In this document: piece by piece, positions 34,481 to 60,063 of the stretch
Layout: each line of letters opens with the position of its first letter
Position numbering within the stretch: the first letter of the stretch is position 1
Assembly: GCA_023630585.1 (NCBI GenBank)
Contig: CM042544.1
Coordinates: 8,408,756 to 8,472,755 of the forward strand
DNA: 64,000 bases
Direction: 5' to 3'
Origin: Cranoglanis bouderius
Lineage: Eukaryota > Chordata > Actinopteri > Siluriformes > Cranoglanididae
The notes under the pieces: generated by a model
What the model was told of the DNA's origin: nothing
What the model saw: the letters and a program-made list of their open reading frames with translations, nothing else
The model's database searches: none
Program-made: the position numbers and the translations under genes

Positions 34481-35287
34481 TGTTACGACACCGGGGTTAA
34501 GAGGGAGACAGGATGCACTCGCAGGGGAAAGTGGTCAGTTTATTAGGCACAAACAAAAGGCACATTCAAAAGTGATGGGACAACAACACAAAAAAAATAC
34601 AAAAGACAAGCACGTCACACTTCCAAAAAGGGGTTAGCCACAGATGAGAACACTTACAGGGCAAAATCCCAGAAAATCATGAAACAGTAATCCAAAGGCT
34701 TTCAGGGCAAAAATCCAGGAAATCATGAAACAGTAGTCCAAAGACTTACAGGGCAAAAATCCAGGAAGTAGCGAGACATGAATTCAAGAACCCGGAAACG
34801 CCGGGTAAACAAAAACCTAGGAAACACTACGATTCTTTAGCTTCCTCGCTACCTATCATTATCATCAGGGACATATATTTACGTTTAGCTATCACGAGTC
34901 ACTTTCAGTTATTCTTACTCAATACTCTGCAATGAAGTGGACACAAATAGGGGTTTTAGTAACAACGGTAATCAAAAGGAAATAAGAAGAAACGCACGAC
35001 ACCTGGAAACAATAATCAGACAATAACGAGAGAACCAATGACAGAACATGGGAGGAAACATAATGTGACACAAACCCAACGGACCAATAAGGAAGCGGGG
35101 GAAGAGACATGACGTAAACAAAAACAGAGGAGCACATGGCAATGTAAACAAAACCAGAGTCTTTGTGAATGGAATGTCCAGCGGAGAGTTTTTTAATAGC
35201 GCTAGAAAGCACGCAGATATGCTGCTCCGTAGCGGGGCAGCGAGATATGCTGCTCCTTCCCGGAGCAGCGATTGGCGAGAGCTAACA
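34481..35287 (-). repeat. 3' LTR of the Gag-zinc-finger retrotransposon
   Basis: Bounded by TGTTACG and CTAACA, with the ATAAT duplication outside. Contains tandem units of the form ACTTACAGGGCAAAAATCCA at about 34,655-34,770. Confidence 0.85.
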
Positions 35288-37027
35288 GAGCCCCCCCCCC
35301 AAGGCGCGGCTCCTGAAGCGCCGCAAGTTTTGTCTGTTCTGACATGGACTAGGACTAGGGCAGGAACCTGGACATGGACATGGACTAGGGCAGGAACCTG
35401 GACATGGACTCAATTTTGCTCTAAAACATGGGCTAGGACTTGGAATGGAGGTCATCCCGTGGACCTCAGCTATGGACTGGGCTTGAGAAGAGGCCATTCC
35501 GTGGGCCTCTGACTTGAACTTGACTTTGGAGGAGGTCAACTCGTGGACCTCTGATATGGACTGGGCTTGAGAAGAGGCCATCCCGTGGGCCTCTGACTTG
35601 AACTTGACTTTGGAGGAGGTCAACCCGTGGACCTCTGACATGGATTGGACAGGAGTGGAGGTTTCTTCTAGAACCTCTGGCAGGAATGTGGCTTGGGCGG
35701 AGGTTTTCTTGTGAACCTCCGATATGAGCAGGCCAGGAGAGGAGGTTTCCTCTTGATTCTCTGGCTGGAGCTCGGGGCTGGAGGTCGCCTTGTTAACCTC
35801 CCTGAGCAGCTCCGCTGTGGAGACCTTCTGCTGGGCCTCCGGATGGAGCTCGGGGCTGGAGGTCGCCACGTTAACCTCCCTGAGCAGCTCCGCTGTGGAG
35901 ACCTTCTGCTGGGCCTCCGGCTGGAGGTTTTCTCATGGACCTCCGATACGAGCAGGCCAGGAGGAGAGGTTTCCTCTTGATTCTCTGGCTGCGGCTTGGG
36001 GCTGGAGGTCGCCTTGTTAACCTCCCTGAGCAGCTCCGCTGTGGAGACCTTCTGCTGGGCCTCCGGCTGGAGCTCGGGGCTGGAGGTCATCATGTTAACC
36101 TCCAGTTGTAGCTCCCTTGAGGAGACTTCCTGCTGGGTCTCCGGCTGGAGGTCGCCATGTTAACCTCCAGTTGTAGCTCCCTTGAGGAGACTTCCTGCTG
36201 GGTCTCCGGCTGGAGCTCGGGGCTGGAGGTCGCCATGTTAACCTCCAGTTGTAGCTCCCTTGAGGAGACTTCCTGCTGGAGCTCGGGGCTGGAGGTCACC
36301 ATGTTAACCTCCAGTTGTAGCTCCCTTGAGGAGACTTCCTGCTGGGTCTCCGGCTGAAGCTCGCCATGTTAACCTCCAGTTGTAGCTCCCTTGAGGAGAC
36401 TTCCTGCTGGGTCTCCTGCTGGAGCTCTGAGGGTGCCCGCCGGTGGAGCCGCTTATGCACCCGCCAGCTGCCCTTGAAACAGCTTTGGAAGCAGAAGTAG
36501 CTGCTCCTTACTCCCTGATTCCTGCAGGTGGGGCACTGCAGGATGGCTGGTCGGGTGCATCCCTCAGTGGTACACTCCTGGTTTTGGGGATGAGAGGTGC
36601 AGGCCGCCACGTTAGCCCGCTTACTCCCATAATGTTCCAGGAAAGAGTGGCTAGGTCGGTCGCCCAGACGGTCCTTCCCCAAAAAGGTCCTGAGGTCGGG
36701 TTGGAAGTCTGGGCTTCCGAACACCTGGACCAGTAGATCCACAAAGCCTGAAACTGTCTTGAGCTTCGTGGATCCACTGGCAAGGTGAAGCTCCGCCCAT
36801 TGGCGAGCAGAGCCGACCAAACGAGAGAGGAGGAACCCCACCCACTGTTCCTCGTCGGGCTTGGGGTCCTCCAAACTCAGGAAATATATTTGTGCCTGCA
36901 AACAGAAGCATTGTGGCCAGGTGGTAAAGCCGTCATACTCATCGGGGGGATAAACAAAGGTCCATTGGGGGAAAAAAAATTGAATTGTATGCAGGCATTT
37001 GAAATGTGGCGTGGCGTGGCATGGCAT
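35282..37027 (-). CDS. Gag-like protein fused to a METAP1-type C6H2 zinc finger and tandem peptide repeats
   Basis: The main open frame (37,027-36,296) has a Ty3-type Gag domain at residues 28-140 (DEYDGFTTWPQCFCLQ, then the LVGSARQWAEL motif). At 36,443-36,574 follows a finger CTTEGC-x7-CPTC-x10-C-x3-CFKGSW-x2-H-x3-H. Ligand number, spacing and the CPTC...SYFC...CFKGSW core match the amino-terminal zf-C6H2 finger of methionine aminopeptidase 1. Beyond it come tandem peptide repeats of the type SPELQPETQQEVSSRELQLE, spread over several overlapping frames down to a stop at 35,282. Repeat-length changes probably caused the frame breaks. In MetAP1 this finger helps ribosome association. A role in Gag is unknown. 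No normal CCHC knuckle is seen, so this finger may replace it. Confidence 0.75.
35771..36440. repeat. Tandem repeat array inside the gag fusion gene
   Basis: Units of about 80-90 bp, such as GGCTGGAGCTCGGGGCTGGA with TGTTAACCTCCAGTTGTAGC and CCTTGAGGAGACTTCCTGCT, recur at least eight times with two unit types. Type one (GAGCAGCTCCGCTGTGGAGA) is at 35,771-36,070 and type two is at 36,088-36,440. A further, different repeat (GAGGCCATCCCGTGGGCCTC type) lies at 35,440-35,640. Confidence 0.85.
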
Positions 37028-37076
37028 GGCGTGCCCTCACTTTCCCCGCTGCATCCATTTTTTTGGCGGAGTATTC

Positions 37077-37973
37077 TGTTACGACACCGGGGTTAAGAGG
37101 GAGACAGGATGCACTCGCAGGGGAAAGTGGTCAGTTTATTAGGCACAAACAAAAGGCACATTCAAAAGTGATGGGACAACAACACAAACAAATACAAAAG
37201 ACAAGCACGTCACACTTCCAAAAAGGGGTTAGCCACAGATGAGAACACTTACAGGGCAAAAACCCAGAAAATCATGAAACAGTAGTCCACAGGCTTACAG
37301 GGCTAAAATCCAGGAAATCATGAAACAGTAATCCAAAGGCTTACAGCACAAAAATCCAGGAAATCATGAAACAGTAGTCCAAAGACTTACAGGGCAAAAA
37401 TCCAGGAAGTAGCGAGACATGAATTCAAGAACCCGGGAACGCCGGGTAAACAAAAACTTAAGAACTAGTGCAAGGACCAGGGAACACCTGGTAAACAAAA
37501 ACCTAGGAAAAACTACAATTCTTTAGCTTCCTCGCTACCTATCATTATCATCAGGGACATATATTTACATTTAGCCATCACGAGTCACTTTCAGTTATTC
37601 TTACTCAATAATCCGCGATGAAGTGGACACAAATAGGGGTTTTAGTAACAACGGTAATCAAAAGGAAATAAGAAGAAACGCACGACACCTGGAAACAATA
37701 ATCAGACAATAACGAGAGAACCAATGACAGAACATGGGAGGAAACATAATGTGACACAAACCCAACGGACCAATAAGGAAGCGGGGGAAGAGACATGACA
37801 TAAACAAAAACAGAGGAGCACATGGAAACGTAAACAAAACCAGAGTCTTTGTGAATGGAATGACCAGCGGAGAGTTTTTTAATAGCGCTAGAAAGCGCGC
37901 AGATATGCTGCTCCATAGTGGGGCAGCGAGATATGCTGCTCCTTCCCGGAGCAGCGATTAGCGAGAGCTAACA
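37077..37973 (-). repeat. 5' LTR of the Gag-zinc-finger retrotransposon
   Basis: Same ends as the other LTR. About 90 bp longer, through an additional tandem unit and an AGAACTAGTGCAAGGACCAG insertion around 37,460. Confidence 0.85.
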
Positions 37974-37978
37974 ATAAT

Positions 37979-38642
37979 GACCAACCTGATGGTTTTGGAT
38001 GCCACAGCTTAATGCACAAATGTAGAAAGAGTTAGAGCTATATATAGGTTTGCTTTTTGGGCAAATTAATGAAGCCATTTTCAGAAACACCACTGAAAAA
38101 ATGTATTCCTCAACACCCCATGACAACATGCAAGTGTAGTACAGGCAAGAGTGGTTCCAAAAGACAGCTTGAAAGACAGGGGCTGAAGAAAACACATTGA
38201 GCATTGCAGGGATTAAAAAGAGCAATGGTTCCTGATAAGACATTAAATACTCTGGAAGGTACATTGAAGTTATAAAAAATAGATCTTCCATATAAAAAGT
38301 AGGAGGGACTAAAACCATTTCCATGCTCATAAAGCATTGACAAAATTTGCACATTTGACAGTTTTTAGCAAATTTTAAAATATGTAAGGGTCCATCACAT
38401 CAAAGCTATTCACAGACAGTCTACAAACCTGGTTCCTGATTCCATTCTTGGAGAGTCTAGAATTGTCCACATCATGCTGCTCAGACACATTTACTACTCA
38501 CCTAATAAACAGTCAAGAAATAACCAGACCCCAGCCCCTCCAGAGTGTAACTGGGAAACCCTGGGCTATAATCAAAAGCGGTTGGATTCAAAACTATTTA
38601 CACACAACACATCACAAACCACAGACAGCCAAGTGCAGTTGC
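37979..38642. other. Non-coding spacer before the terminal exon
   Basis: No gene is seen. It joins in sequence with the DNA upstream of 34,476 as the pre-insertion spacer. It may contain the 3' untranslated region of the exon at 38,643-38,963. Confidence 0.4.
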
Positions 38643-38963
38643 TCAAGATGACCACTGTGTGGCGTTGTGCACTGCGGCCATCTGTGTAGGGCTGCTGCCT
38701 GGATCAACAGTGCCAACATCGCCAGTACCAGAGTTCCCACCAACCGGCACATAGCTGGAAGGACTGAAGAATTCATAGTGCTGCACAACTGGGGGTAGAC
38801 GCCAACTTCCCTGAGGCATGGGGGAGACCTGGGAAGGAGGCATGGGCTGAGAGTAGTTGAAGTAAAAGGAAGGAGTCTGTGGATGGCTCTTCTTGAATAC
38901 AGCATCTCTAAACTGTGGGTTGTTATAAAGGTCTTGGGTTGGTATTGGTGCATCTACCTGGAA
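38643..38963 (-). pseudogene. Terminal exon of a Pro/Tyr/Ser-rich protein, possibly nanog
   Basis: A minus-strand exon of 106 codons plus stop follows a strong acceptor (CTTGTCCCTCTCAG). It begins FQVDAPIPTQDLYNNPQFRD and continues Pro/Ser/Tyr-rich (FYFNYSQPMPPSQVS, then VQHYEFFSPSSY) to a stop at 38,643. A low-complexity, aromatic and proline-rich tail fits the transactivation end of a transcription factor. No upstream exon of the gene is found between it and the arm edge at 39,173. Relative to the right arm, it has the same orientation and position that the nanog-like first exon has relative to the left arm. The two may therefore be opposite ends of one duplicated gene. That identity is inference. 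Confidence 0.45.
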
Positions 38964-39877
38964 CTGAGAGGGACAAGAAAACAAAGAAATGTCAACATAC
39001 TGTACAAGACGCCTTCCAATGTAACAGGAATTGTTTCATACTGCCTTTAACAAATTGTTGTAAGCTTTTGAAATGCCTCTACTGTAGGGTCTTCTACCTG
39101 AGAATGGGTGGTCTGTGCATTTGGAATCCCAGCGGTGATGTACCTCACCGACACCCAACTATTATCTTATGTTAGGATCAAAACGTATAAACCACGCCCT
39201 TAAAATCAGCCTCAGAACTGAGGAGGCCTATGTGTACTATAATAAAGCCACTTATGCAGTGGATCTTGTTATCAAAAAGCAATTGTTTTGATGGAACGTG
39301 TCCTCCTCAAGTGCTGAGACAGGACAACATTTTTAATGATAAAAAAAGAAACACTGATTCTTGCTGACACATTTTAGTTAAATAGTTTTGCCACTGATTT
39401 TACCTGGTCACATTGTGTCTTGGAGGGGGAATCTGATACTCACATAGCTGTGTACGCTTTCTCTATGAAATACACTTTCTAATTTTTTTTTTTGTCTGTT
39501 ACAATAAGGTAAGGTAGTAAAATATGAAACTATGACTATCTGCAGTAATGCAATAAGTTATAAATAAATGTACAGAAAATATTGATAAGGTCCTTTCAAC
39601 ACTTCATATACAGCTTGAAACACATTACCTACACATTGGGTTGTTGCAGCCCAGCAAAAAATTATCACTAACCTAAAAGATGGTTAGACAGTCAACCCCT
39701 AGAGTTTAGAGTCTAGAGTTTGTACTACCCATCATGCTAGGTCAAAATAACCCACAGTTTGGTTTGTCCATATTTGACCCAGCTGTGGGTTGCAATACAA
39801 CCCAGATTGGGTTATTTTCACCCCAACATTTTTTTTAGTGTGTAAGATTTTTAATAGACTTTTATAAAAAAAAAAAA

Positions 39878-39940
<63 letters not shown>
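39878..39940. repeat. AAT/ATT microsatellite
   Basis: About 20 units of AAT. The left arm has only a poly-T at the matching place (27,361-27,380), so it expanded in one arm. Confidence 0.85.
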
Positions 39941-39943
<3 letters not shown>

Positions 39944-40079
39944 AGTACCACCCTTTTAACACCAGTTTAAGAAGCAAAATGTGAACTCGCTTAACTGAGC
40001 ACAGGTAAACAAAATAAAGCAGGCCTGGATTAATTCTTTTCTTAATCTGACATTGAAATTATATTTTGTTTATTTTGTA

Positions 40080-41371
40080 AAAGGAAAAAGCCAGTGTTAA
40101 TCTAAAATCCAAGCACTCTTTAATACACTGTTTTATCTTTTATTAGTTATTGTGTTATTTGTATGTTGTATGTACTTGTATGTTATTCTGTAACTCAGTG
40201 TGGTCTCTTTTTTAGGTTTTGATTTTTTATTTATTTATTTATTTATTTTTTAATATAAGAGTACTTTTGTTCGTTCTGTTTGTGCTGCTTCATTTTCTGA
40301 TGACTGATTTGAATGCATGAATGAGGAAAATTTGCATTTGCATTATCATGAAATTAAATTATTGTTGGGAATGTACTCTTTTTTTAGCTGCATTATGCTG
40401 TTAATGATGAGCCTGTAAATGATTAGCATTTCAGAGTCAGAAATAGCTGTTGGAAAAGACTGGGAAAAGATATAGGAGTCCTTGAAAGTTCCTTGCGATA
40501 CAGGTGACTTATTCTTTTATTATTATGGAATGTGATTGAAGACACTGATACAGATATGAAGCCTATAAAAACATACAGTACATATAGGTTAACTTTTCCC
40601 CCCAGTGTAGCCCTCATGTATGGCCGTTCCTTTGAGTTTTTCTTGTGGCTGTTTTCTCGTTCGTGATGAGCCTATTGTGTTTATCAAATGTGGCTTAATG
40701 CTCTGGCATTCAGATGGTAAATTCATGTACAAATAGCCCATGATCACCACATTATCACTGTGTGTCTACAAATCGACGCGATTTTAACTTCAAAGCAAGA
40801 TGCGCTATTGCGAAACTTCTCTTCACGAAGCTTAATGCCAATCACTGTCTGGACTTTTTTATTTTAATCTTTTTTGTTTAAGTTAAAATTTAAGTCTGTA
40901 AGTAATAATTGTTATAAATGTAAGAAATAGTATTATCAGTCAGTAAGTGAGCCCTCCATGTCTATAAGCGGCGCTGGTTGTTGTCATTTTGGTTTTTAAG
41001 TGTAAAAGCTGCTGTCCCTTTAACAGCCCGGTTCGTGACTTCTTCCTTTCCAGCCCGCGTGCTGATTGAGTTCGGACCCAACTTCGCTAAACAGGGCGTC
41101 TTTCGACTTTCAACCCCACTATTTTTTCCTCTCTGTCAGCTCGGGTTGAAAGCGCACGGAAAGGCTCGTTCAGCTAACAGAACGTACCATTTTATACCAG
41201 TGCCTACTGACTCCATTTCTGAACGGTAATTCAGCCACTTCACTTCACTCACACCTCGCCTCTGGCTCTTGTTCATCTGTGAGACAGGCAGCTAGCGTGG
41301 TAGCCGGTGCTGCTGACGTTTTCCTCTGAGCCGTGGAGTTATTACGGTTATTTTTCTCTCCTCCAGCTAAT
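40080..41371 (+). promoter_or_regulatory. ipo4: ipo4 upstream region and 5' untranslated region
   Basis: This region has no counterpart in the left arm. It is AT-rich to about 40,960, then becomes more GC-rich (40,970-41,340). No TATA box is obvious near the gene, in keeping with a housekeeping promoter. The leader ends CTCTCCTCCAGCTAATATGTCTG. Only the position and composition support calling it a promoter. Confidence 0.45.
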
Positions 41372-55792
<14,421 letters not shown>

Positions 55793-56679
55793 TCAAAGCA
55801 CCCACTAAATGAAAAGGAGCCAAAATTCAAATACGATTTTTTTTGTTGTTGTTGTTTGTTTGGGTATCAGACATATAACCATCAACTAGTCACTATGTAC
55901 ACTTCAGCACTTCCCTTAACTGTTTTGTTTTGCAGTGTTATAATTTATTTCATTTCTCTTTTTGTCTTGGTAAAAATTTGACATTTCTTTTATTAACCGT
56001 TATTGTGGCTTGTTTTGATACTAGTTTGATCTGCTGCATCCATAACAGACTCATGAAATTCTATATATTTAGAGTATATTTGGAGGTTGCAGTGAAAGAT
56101 GCATTTCTCAAATGCTTAGCATTCTTCTCTAGATGATCACTCAGCACATTGAATCATCACTACAGCAACTCGAGATGGTTATATAAAGAAAAAATATAGA
56201 TTTTTATGGAAGCATTCAGATGTATATTAGTTCTTGCTGAGATCAGCAGTTTCACAAAGCATGTTCAGAAGAAGTTTATGTCCTTGCATATTCCCAGTTT
56301 TTAGTGGAGCACACAGTTTAATCTTCAGCGAAAAGCCACTGCTTCAGTTTTCTATACAAAGGAGAAAGCAGGTGGGTTTTTTTTGTAAGTGTTACTTGCT
56401 GCTGTTAGAAGAAACTCATTTAAAACACATTTACCCTGAAGAAATGATGATCATTACTATTGTTCCATCTTTCCATGCCGTTAATAGTGGCTAACTGTAA
56501 CCACATTCAGGGGAATGTTTGAGGATTTTACACCTAAACAAGGATTTAATAAAATCCCTGAAATAACAGCTTGTCTGTATTTAACCAGTGTTACAGTAAG
56601 AAGCACTTCATATCTTAAAAAGGTCAAATAACAGTATGATGTTAGTGTGTTATGATAATAATTTGCTATTTGTCCATGT
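55793..56679. other. Intergenic space between convergent ipo4 and the unidentified gene
   Basis: AT-rich, holding the presumed 3' untranslated regions. The AATAAA-like ATTTAATAAAATC at about 56,547 could serve as a polyadenylation signal, but this is not certain. Confidence 0.5.
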
Positions 56680-57702
56680 TCATTCCAACGCTGTCTGCTC
56701 TTCGGAGGTATGGGATTGTGTATCCAAAGCCAGGGTCATTTCCACTATCTCGTTGTCAACTGCAAGGGGAAAAAAAAATTGATAACTGCTTACAAGTAAA
56801 ATTCACACTGATAAATCGCGCCTCATGGTTTTCCAGTGTGGGAATGTCAGTTATACTGACTAAGATGCTGAGTCTCCGGTGGGTTAGTTCACCTCACACA
56901 AAAAGGAAATGCAAATGTTAAAGATGTCCTAACCTGGTTGAGCGTGTGTCCATGGCTGGAAGATGATGCCGCTGCGCCAGTACGAGCGGTCCGTGTGTGA
57001 CTCGGTGCTGTAGAGAACCTCCTGGCATTTGGTTTGACCCGGCAGTTGTGCTTTCACTCGTACCTCCAGCACAGACACTTCCTTCTCCTTAAGTTTCCCC
57101 GACCTGCTCCTCACCTGTGTGCGCTTGGTGTCCACCCACACCACACGCTCTTTCACTGCCGACCTACACATCAACACAATATATTATTCCCCCTGACAGA
57201 AAACATGGAGAAATGACATAACGTAAAATATGAGCGTTACAGACACCGGACAATTAATGAACAAGCAGACAAGGTGTTTATGTTCGGATCATCGTGGACA
57301 TTTTGTACATCATCTGCTAGATCTGTTGAGTTGTATTAAGCATTGCAACACATTTAGAAGATATTAACATAGGTTAATATTAATGTTATCGAGAAACATA
57401 TATGCAAACTAGTAACATATTGGCTTTAATATAAGGACTCACTCGTCAATGCCCAGATCTGCAAGTGTGGTGTTCAGGAAAGGAAAGGCCTGGTCAGGAC
57501 TCATCACCTCAATAGGCAGAGACACGCACATGGGAATCTCCTTCTCCATTTCAGTCAGTATCATTTTCTCTTCTTGGGTGAATTCAGAAGATTTTTTTAC
57601 AGCGTCACTGTTTTCCTGAACGTCCTGAATGCCACCCTCTTCCTGGGACTCAAGATCACTCTCCTGGCCCGCCAGCTTGAGTCTCACCTTGTTGTGGAAA
57701 CA
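56680..57702 (-). CDS. Last three exons of an unidentified gene convergent with ipo4
   Basis: On the minus strand: exon A 57,443-57,702 (acceptor TCTTAG, donor GTGAGT), exon B 56,934-57,163 (acceptor GTGTAG, donor GTTAGG), exon C 56,680-56,759 (acceptor CCTTGCAG, ending in TGA). Phases fit across both introns, giving about 189 codons. Exon A starts CFHNKVRLKLAGQ, is acidic, and contains EKEIPMCVSLPIEVMSPDQA. Exon B is basic, then ends YSTESHTDRSYWRSGIIFQP. Exon C is hydrophilic (EIVEMTLALDTQSHTSEEQT). I do not recognise the family. Frame and splice signals are conserved between the arms, which supports a real gene. Upstream exons are not visible to 59,240, where transposons begin, so this copy may also be incomplete. 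Confidence 0.65.
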
Positions 57703-58133
57703 CTAAGAGTTGAAACTCTTTCAGAGCTATTTTATTTCTCTCTCTCCACGATCAGTTGAGCGTAAAATTAGTGCATCAGTGTATCGAAAACTATCTTCAG
57801 AAGTCTTCTTTTGTACGTGGAAGATCTTTGAAAATGCACGACTACAAATGAAGGAGTTGAGCTTTCTTTCTCCTCCTCTTGTTTGCCTATTTGGAGTGTG
57901 TCAGGGTGTGGAGACGTTCTTGGAGAGATTCTAAAGCGTGTGCCAATTTAAATGGCCCGTGCGAATGTGCGCAATGTTGAACTGGCCTGTGAAGTGTACC
58001 AGGCTGTCAGACACGGATAACTGAAAGCGCAAAATGTTTTCGTTGATGTCCGTTGTTGGGCGCTTCTGGTTGACACTGGGCTTGTGCTCATTCCAGGAGG
58101 CTTGCGACATGCATTCCCTTTATGTAGCTTGTT

Positions 58134-58192
<59 letters not shown>

Positions 58193-59244
58193 GACAATTG
58201 AGATCGGGCTCAATTCATGGGTACATATCAAAGATCGATCACTGTGCTGATTTACAGAATAACTTTATGAATAAAATAGTTTTATTCATGATTACATCAG
58301 CGATATTCCCTAAAATGAACGATTCATCTTTCACACTTAAGGATAGCTTGGTCATAACACTTAATTGTATTTTTAGCTGCTTATGTTTTTTTTTTTTTGT
58401 TTTTTTTATTCAGGTAATATGTATCCGTTACCTGATTTGTGCAGGTAAACAATGATTTCTCTATTCTGTGTTCTTTGGCTTTTCCTATAGTAAATGATAT
58501 TTGTACATACAGTATGTGCAACCTCATATTTATATACCAGGGAAACTGGACCAAAAAAAAAGTCTGAGAGCAAATGAAAGATAATATAGATCTTTCAAGA
58601 AAGACTTTTTAAGGGCTGTCAATAATTTTGGGACATGTTTTTGAGAGGAAATACTAGTATTTTAATAAAAAAGTAGCTCTAATAATGTGGGTTTTTGTGT
58701 GTGTGTGTGTGTGTATGTATGTTAGTTTTTCCTAGTCTTTGAATGGAGACCTTGTGTGTAATGTTCATTTTTTTTGCAATTATTATTCCTCGTTTTTATT
58801 AAGGGTTCCAATAATTCTGGAGGGCACTGTAAATATTGAAGTTTATATGGAAACATATTACTGAATGAATTTTAAGGTTATAGTTTGCACAGAGGAAACT
58901 GTTATAGCTAAATCACTTTAAATAACTGTTTTCAATCGTACAAGCCTGTAGTCGACAGTCGGCAATTTCCAGTAGATGTACTGACGTGATGCTGTCAAAG
59001 AGCGTTATTGTAGGCTGGTGTTACATTCCTGCAGCGTTGTTCATACTCCCTCATTTCACTGTACCCTGAGATCAGACACTCATTTCTGACAGCAAGTCAC
59101 AGCTCCAGCAGAAAAGACTGTGTGTGGAAAATGAGGTCACTCTTCGTTTGTCTCGTTCTGCTGTTCAGCTGAATTTAACTGCAATACTCATACCAGTTTC
59201 CTCATACTAATTAAGAACAAGGAAGGGGTAAATTACTTTAGGAG
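57703..59244. other. Non-coding arm DNA with long poly-T and MITE
   Basis: Matches left-arm 8,976-10,537. It has a poly-T run at 58,139-58,190, much longer than the left-arm equivalent, and a Tc1-derived MITE at about 58,600-58,835. No gene is recognised. Confidence 0.5.
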
Positions 59245-59269
59245 ATTAACAGGATCATGACTATCCCAA

Positions 59270-59788
59270 GCAAGACTATATAGCCAGAAGTATGCAGACA
59301 TCTGACCATCACTCCCATATGTGGTTCTTCCCCAAACTGTTGCAACAAAGTTGGAAGCACAGAATTGTCTAGAATGTCTTTGTATGCTGTAGCATTAAGA
59401 TTTCTCTTTACTGGAACTAAGGGCCCAAACATATTCCAGCATGACAATGCTCCTGTGCACAAAGCGAGGTCCATGAGGATTTGGTTTGCCAAGGCTGGAG
59501 CAGAAGAACTTGAGTGGCCGACACAGAGCCCTGACCTCAACCCTACTGAACGCCTTTGGGATGAACTTGAACGCTGACTGCACCCCAGGACTCCTTGCCT
59601 GAAATCACTAACGCTCTTGTGGCTAACTGGGCAAATCCTCACACCCGTGCTCCAAAATCTAGTGGAAAGCCTCCCCAGAAGAGTGGAGGCTGTTATAACA
59701 GCAAAGGGGGAATAAATCCAGAATGGTTTTGTTCAACAAGCAAATATAGTTTGGGTGTGTCCATATACTTTTGGCCAAATAGTGTATA
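59270..59788 (+). mobile_element. Internally deleted Tc1-like element
   Basis: Ends ATATAGCCAGAAGTATGCAG and ATACTTTTGGCCAAATAGTG are inverted relative to each other. The interior keeps a short transposase piece on the plus strand with FQHDNAPVHKARSM (second Asp) and PDLNPTERLWDELER (third acidic residue). The first catalytic Asp region is missing. Absent from the left arm. Confidence 0.75.
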
Positions 59789-60019
59789 ATGCAGTATGGA
59801 AGCTCTTGATCTGATTTCTTTGACGTGTCCCCTTCAGCATAATTGTATAACATACAGTGCCCTCCACTAATATTGGCCCCCTTGGTAAATATGAGCAAAG
59901 AATGCTGTGAAAAATTGTCTTTATTGTTTAACCTTTTGATCTTTTGTTAAAGAAATTCACAAACATACTCTGCTCTCATGGATATCAAACAATTGCACAC
60001 AACACAGGTTTATGCAAAA

Positions 60020-60051
<32 letters not shown>
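59789..60051. other. Tc1-type terminal fragment and TA microsatellite
   Basis: From about 59,850, ACAGTGCCCTCCACTAATAT begins another fish Tc1-type terminal repeat, which runs into a (TA)n tract (about 60,029-60,062). No gene. Confidence 0.5.

Positions 60052-60063
<12 letters not shown>

Larger units (their letters stand above)
34481..37973 (-). mobile_element. Complete LTR retrotransposon without pol, carrying a METAP1-like zinc finger in Gag
   Basis: Two direct repeats begin TGTTACGACACCGGGG and end GAGCTAACA: 34,481-35,287 (807 bp) and 37,077-37,973 (897 bp). The target duplication ATAAT is at 34,476-34,480 and 37,974-37,978. Read on the minus strand, the 5' LTR is the right one and a G-rich polypurine tract (35,291-35,300 on the map) abuts the 3' LTR. 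The 1.8 kb interior encodes only a Gag-like protein with an extra zinc finger and repeats. There is no protease, reverse transcriptase or integrase. It is therefore non-autonomous. The LTRs differ mainly by one additional copy of a roughly 46 bp internal tandem unit, which suggests a fairly young insertion. It interrupts the spacer only. Confidence 0.85.

Noticed and set aside
35693..36357. Plus-strand Leu/Gly/Ser-rich frames within the repeat array.
   Set aside because: They are shadows of the minus-strand Gag repeat region and follow the tandem DNA units rather than any domain.
39732..39977. Tyr-rich frame on the minus strand.
   Set aside because: Translation of the AAT microsatellite.
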